A stretch of 64,000 nucleotides of DNA, from the NCBI GenBank assembly GCA_902475855.1, contig CABSBF010000004.1, forward strand, positions 1 to 64,000. Direction: 5' to 3'. A program made the translations under genes and the position numbers. This document shows, piece by piece, positions 61,095-64,000 of this stretch. Numbering within the stretch: position 1 is the stretch's first letter; the number at the start of each line of letters is the position of its first letter. The notes under the pieces are model-generated. The model saw only the letters and a program-made list of their open reading frames with translations, did not search any database and was not told the DNA's origin. Source of the stretch: an uncultured Eubacteriales bacterium. Lineage in GTDB: Bacteria > Bacillota > Clostridia > Oscillospirales > Oscillospiraceae.

Positions 61095-61415
61095 ATGGCA
61101 TCAAGCAAGGAATACTTAGAGTTTATTTTAGGACAGCTATCTGAGTTAGAAGAAATTACTTATCGAGCTATGATGGGAGAATTTATTATTTATTATCGTG
61201 GCAAGATTGTAGGCGGTATCTATGATGATAGATTACTTGTTAAACCAGTAAAATCAGCAATTAGTTATATGCCGACAGCTCCGTATGAATTACCCTATGA
61301 GGGAGCAAAAGAGATGTTGTTGGTAGATGAAGTTGATAATAAGGAATTTTTGACAGGCTTGTTTCATGCAATGTATGATGAACTGCCAGCCCCAAAACCG
61401 AAAAAGAAGAAATAA
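61095..61415 (+). CDS. TfoX/Sxy N-terminal-domain-like protein
   Basis: 106 residues. The pattern MMGEFIIYYRGKIVGGIYDD, RLLVKPV and LPYEGAKEMLLVDEVDN matches the N-terminal domain of TfoX-like proteins (the MFGGYGLYxDG block); the C-terminal domain is missing and a Lys tail ends it. The gene is AT-rich (long runs such as TTTATTATTTATTAT), unlike its GC-rich neighbours, so recent transfer is likely. Known TfoX-N proteins without the C-terminal domain are of unknown function; a role in competence is not implied. The ribosome site is GAGGTGG. Confidence 0.75.
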   Translation: MASSKEYLEFILGQLSELEEITYRAMMGEFIIYYRGKIVGGIYDDRLLVKPVKSAISYMPTAPYELPYEGAKEMLLVDEVDNKEFLTGLFHAMYDELPAPKPKKKK

Positions 61416-61452
61416 ACAATTTCCAGTTTAACGAACAGGAGATGATGATCGC

Positions 61453-61662
61453 ATGAAAATCCTATATGAACTATCTTGGCTATGGGAAACGCTGGGCATT
61501 GCACTTTTGGCGGCGGCTATCTGCATAGCTTGCGCCGCGCTGATTGGCAAGGCAGCGAAAAAGAAACTCAGCAAAAAGCTGTTGGCTGTCATAGGGGCTG
61601 CGGCATTTGTAGGGGCAATTCTGGCGGTTATCCTGATCGCCCGGACACCAATGCCGCTTTGA
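61453..61662 (+). CDS. Small two-helix membrane protein
   Basis: 69 residues. Two hydrophobic helices (about 12-31, TLGIALLAAAICIACAALIG, and about 43-63, LLAVIGAAAFVGAILAVILI) joined by the basic turn KAAKKKLSKK. No family recognised. AGGAGA is twelve bases before the ATG. It follows the TfoX-like gene by 37 bases and ends the accessory run. Confidence 0.6.
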   Translation: MKILYELSWLWETLGIALLAAAICIACAALIGKAAKKKLSKKLLAVIGAAAFVGAILAVILIARTPMPL

Positions 61663-61960
61663 TAGGACGGAGCATCTGCAGGAAGCGTATGCGTTCGGAA
61701 AAAGCATTTATTAAACAAACCTATATTTGACGAACTCAACACATTGAAGTCGCAGGAGTTTTTTGTGAACTACGAATGTAGAATAGCGGTATTGGGGACA
61801 AAGGTGTTTCCGGATTTACAGGAATAGCATTTAGCAAACCCCAACTCCGGTCCGTGTCCCTGTTTCTCGGATTCCGGCCTGCCGGAATTGGAAATTCCAT
61901 AAGTGTTCTCCTATCTCTTTGCCCTGTGCCGGAATTGCAGCGGCGGAAAGGAATTACAGT
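61663..61960. other. Intergenic stretch, no gene seen
   Basis: No frame longer than about 40 codons with a ribosome site. AT-rich part at 61720-61800 lies between two GC-richer parts. It may hold worn pieces of an earlier gene; nothing is recognisable. Confidence 0.3.
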
Positions 61961-62515
61961 ATGTCTCAGGTAACAAAACGTGCATTGGAGCAGTCACTGA
62001 AAAATCTGCTGCTCAAAAAGCCGCTCACCAAGATCACCGTGGCGGATATCGCCGAAGACTGCGGGATCAACCGTATGACTTTCTATTATCACTTTAAGGA
62101 CATTTACGACCTTGTGGAATGGTCCTGCCTTGAGGATGCAAAGCGCGCCCTGAATGAGAAAAAAACCTATGAAACCTGGCAGCAGGGACTTTTACAGATT
62201 TTCCAGGCAGTGCAGGCGAATAAGCCGTTCATTCTGAATGTCTACCGCTGTGTTCACAGGGAGCAGGTTGAAAAATATCTTCAGCCGCTTGTGGACCAGT
62301 TGCTGCTGGATGTCATTGAAGAGGAGTCCGGCGGGCTCACTGTGCGCGAGGAGGACAAGCAGTTCATTGCGCAGGTTTATTCCTACGTTTTGATCGGTCT
62401 GATGCTTGACTGGATCAAGGATGATATGCGCGAAGATCCGCAGCAGATCGTTGACAGGCTTGCTAAAGTGATCAAGGGCTCCATTTCATCGGCACTCTCC
62501 CGCTTCAAGCTCTGA
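61961..62515 (+). CDS. TetR-family regulator, DhaS-like
   Basis: 184 residues. An N-terminal helix-turn-helix (about 6-52: KNLLLKKPLTKITVADIAED, CGINRMTFYYHFKDIYDLVE) and a helical C-terminal domain with a conserved YRCVHREQVEKYL region, as in regulators resembling DhaS (dihydroxyacetone-kinase-related). No dha genes are present; the next gene, same strand, is oleate hydratase. It may control that gene, but its terminator (62559) separates them. The ATG at 61961 follows AAAGGAA by seven bases and starts the family-typical SQVTKRAL. Confidence 0.85.
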   Translation: MSQVTKRALEQSLKNLLLKKPLTKITVADIAEDCGINRMTFYYHFKDIYDLVEWSCLEDAKRALNEKKTYETWQQGLLQIFQAVQANKPFILNVYRCVHREQVEKYLQPLVDQLLLDVIEEESGGLTVREEDKQFIAQVYSYVLIGLMLDWIKDDMREDPQQIVDRLAKVIKGSISSALSRFKL

Positions 62516-62558
62516 TTTCATCATTTTGGCGGTTTTGATAAAACTTTTTACACTTTTC

Positions 62559-62590
62559 GGCTCCGTGATAATTCTTTTATCACGGAGCTT
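62559..62590 (+). terminator. Terminator after the TetR-type gene
   Basis: GCTCCGTGATAA-TTCTT-TTATCACGGAGC followed by TTTTTC; perfect 12-bp stem. Confidence 0.85.
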
Positions 62591-62600
62591 TTTCTGCTGA

Positions 62601-62640
62601 TTGTAAGCCTTCGCGAAATGGGTATAATGAAGTCAGAAAG
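62601..62640 (+). promoter_or_regulatory. Sigma-A promoter of oleate hydratase
   Basis: TTGTAA (62601-62606), 16 bases, TATAAT (62623-62628). The following TGAAGTCAGAA equals the start-region sequence of the HIRAN gene, so it may mark a shared start or binding site. Confidence 0.7.
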
Positions 62641-62662
62641 AAAAACACAGGAGGTTTTCATT

Positions 62663-64000
62663 ATGTACTATTCCGCAGGAACTTATGAAGCATTCGCACA
62701 TCCCGAAAAGCCGAAGGACGTGGATAAGAAATCAGCCTATATCATCGGCACCGGTCTGGCAGGTCTGACCGCTGCATTCTATCTGGTTCGCGACGGTCAG
62801 ATGAAGGGAGAGCACATTCATCTGCTTGAAAAGCTTGAGCTCGCCGGCGGCAGCTGCGACGGACGCAAGGATATCACAAAAGGCTTTTATATGCGCGGCG
62901 GACGTGAGATGGATAACCATTTTGAGGTTATGTGGGATACCTTCCGCGACGTTCCGTCCATTGAAACGCCCGGTGTCTCCGTTCTGGACGAATACTACTG
63001 GCTCAACAAGCACGATCCCAACTATTCTCTTTGCCGGGCAACGGTAAACCGCGGCGAAGACGCGCACACCGACAAGAAATTTGCTCTGGATAAGGACTCC
63101 GCGCTGGCTCTATCCAAGCTGTTCCTCACGCCGGAAAAAGATCTGGAGGATAAAAAGATCTCCGACGTGCTGCCTGAGAGCTTTTGGAGCACCAATTTCT
63201 GGCTCTACTGGCAGACCATGTTTGCCTTCCAGCGCTGGTCCAGTGCTCTTGAGATGAAGCGTTACCTCTGCCGTTATGTGCATCACATCGACGGTCTTCC
63301 GGACTTCAGTGCACTGCGTTTCACCAAATACAATCAGTACGAGAGCATGATTCTGCCTCTCGTGAAATACCTTGAGGCTCACGGTGTGCGCATTGAATAC
63401 GGCATGGACGTGAAGAACGTCGTGATCGAGGACGAAGGTGCGCGAAAAATCGCCAAGCAGATTGTCTATGTCAAGGACGGCAAGGAGCAGACCATCGACC
63501 TCATTGAGGACGATCTGGTATTCATCACCAACGGCTGCTGCACCGACACCTCCTGCTACGGCGATCAGACACACGCACCTGACCTGTCCGGCGTGAAGAA
63601 CGGCTACGGCGAATCCTGGGATATGTGGAAAGCCATCGCCGCGCAGGCTAAGCACGGTGAATACGGAAATCCGGACAATTTCTGCACCGATGTTGACGCA
63701 ACCAACTGGATGAGTGCAACGGTTGCTACCTCTAATGAGGAGATCATCCAGCATATCATGAACATCTGCAAGCGCGATCCCCGCACGGGCAAGGTAACCA
63801 CCGGCGGCATCGTGACGGTGAAGGACAGCACCGACAACTGGTATCTTTCCTGGACGATCAACCGTCAGCCGCAATTCAAGTCTCAGGACAAGAATATGGT
63901 GCTTGTCTGGCTGTATTCCCTCAATACGAACAAGGAAGGCAACTATGTCAAAAAAGCCATGCGCGACTGCACCGGCGAGGAGGTATGCCGCGAGTGGTTG
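62663..64000 (+). CDS. ohyA: Oleate hydratase (partial, runs off the window)
   Basis: 446 codons visible to the window end, no stop. FAD protein that adds water to the cis-9 double bond of oleate, giving 10-hydroxystearate. The dinucleotide motif IIGTGLAGLTAAFYLVRDGQ begins at residue 32; FYMRGGREMDNHFEVMWDTF (75-94) is the conserved RGGREM block with the catalytic Glu; then YWLNKHDPNYSL, NQYESMILPLVKYL, FITNGCCTDTSCYGDQTH and CTDVDATNWMSATV. Gut clostridia use it to detoxify unsaturated fatty acids. AGGAGG precedes the ATG. About 120-150 residues are missing beyond the window, judged from the family length of 560-590. Confidence 0.95.
   Translation, partial: MYYSAGTYEAFAHPEKPKDVDKKSAYIIGTGLAGLTAAFYLVRDGQMKGEHIHLLEKLELAGGSCDGRKDITKGFYMRGGREMDNHFEVMWDTFRDVPSIETPGVSVLDEYYWLNKHDPNYSLCRATVNRGEDAHTDKKFALDKDSALALSKLFLTPEKDLEDKKISDVLPESFWSTNFWLYWQTMFAFQRWSSALEMKRYLCRYVHHIDGLPDFSALRFTKYNQYESMILPLVKYLEAHGVRIEYGMDVKNVVIEDEGARKIAKQIVYVKDGKEQTIDLIEDDLVFITNGCCTDTSCYGDQTHAPDLSGVKNGYGESWDMWKAIAAQAKHGEYGNPDNFCTDVDATNWMSATVATSNEEIIQHIMNICKRDPRTGKVTTGGIVTVKDSTDNWYLSWTINRQPQFKSQDKNMVLVWLYSLNTNKEGNYVKKAMRDCTGEEVCREWL

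Overview
The window looks like a chromosomal segment of a Clostridia member, most likely Oscillospiraceae/Ruminococcaceae. The grounds are Firmicutes-type Shine-Dalgarno sites and sigma-A promoters, a GlgC/GlgD glycogen operon, the topA-trmFO and smc-ftsY gene orders, a PfoR-type membrane protein and moderately high GC. About two thirds of the genes are on the minus strand, in long runs with 1-14 base overlaps. The species cannot be named from the sequence alone.

Layout. 1-512: decayed gene remnant of mobile-element character. 564-8318: a peptide-type ABC transporter operon (oppA, oppB, oppC, oppD, oppF plus a small membrane protein). It has two unusual insertions: a seven-bladed RCC1-like propeller in the first extracellular loop of OppC, and a coiled-coil block of about 185 residues inside the OppF ATPase. 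8692-18716: glycogen operon read glgB, glgC, glgD, glgA, glgP, then a GH13 glycosidase, covering synthesis, branching and breakdown. 19025-30658: housekeeping run read smc, ftsY, rph, rdgB, yhbY, a nadD-yqeK fusion, an LCP protein, rsfS, leuS. 30784-33146: two exported proteins of unknown function and a radical SAM enzyme overlapping a Cys-rich membrane protein. 33231-40523: dprA, topA, trmFO, plsX and rnc, headed by a SpoU-type methyltransferase.

40650-51426: smaller units. These are a PfoR-like protein with an NapH-like ferredoxin; a second GH13 enzyme; an HD phosphohydrolase opposite a WYL regulator; a one-domain HIRAN protein; an alkyl-DNA repair methyltransferase; tRNA-Leu(UAG); a two-gene elongation/division unit (FHA-FtsW/RodA fusion plus class B PBP); and a Cys-rich protein of unknown function. 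51470-59454: ftsH-mscS, rlmB, a membrane protein that looks like a P-type ATPase without catalytic motifs, and a diverged EF-G-like GTPase.

59563-62515: tRNA-Arg(CCG) followed by an accessory patch (DUF5655 protein, MazG-like protein, truncated flavodoxin, AT-rich TfoX-N-like gene, small membrane protein, TetR-type regulator). 62663 to the end: oleate hydratase, running off the window. The best candidates for something undescribed are the propeller-bearing transporter, the radical SAM/Cys-rich pair and the P-type ATPase pseudoenzyme. Starts were moved from the longest open frame wherever a ribosome binding site pointed to an inner codon.
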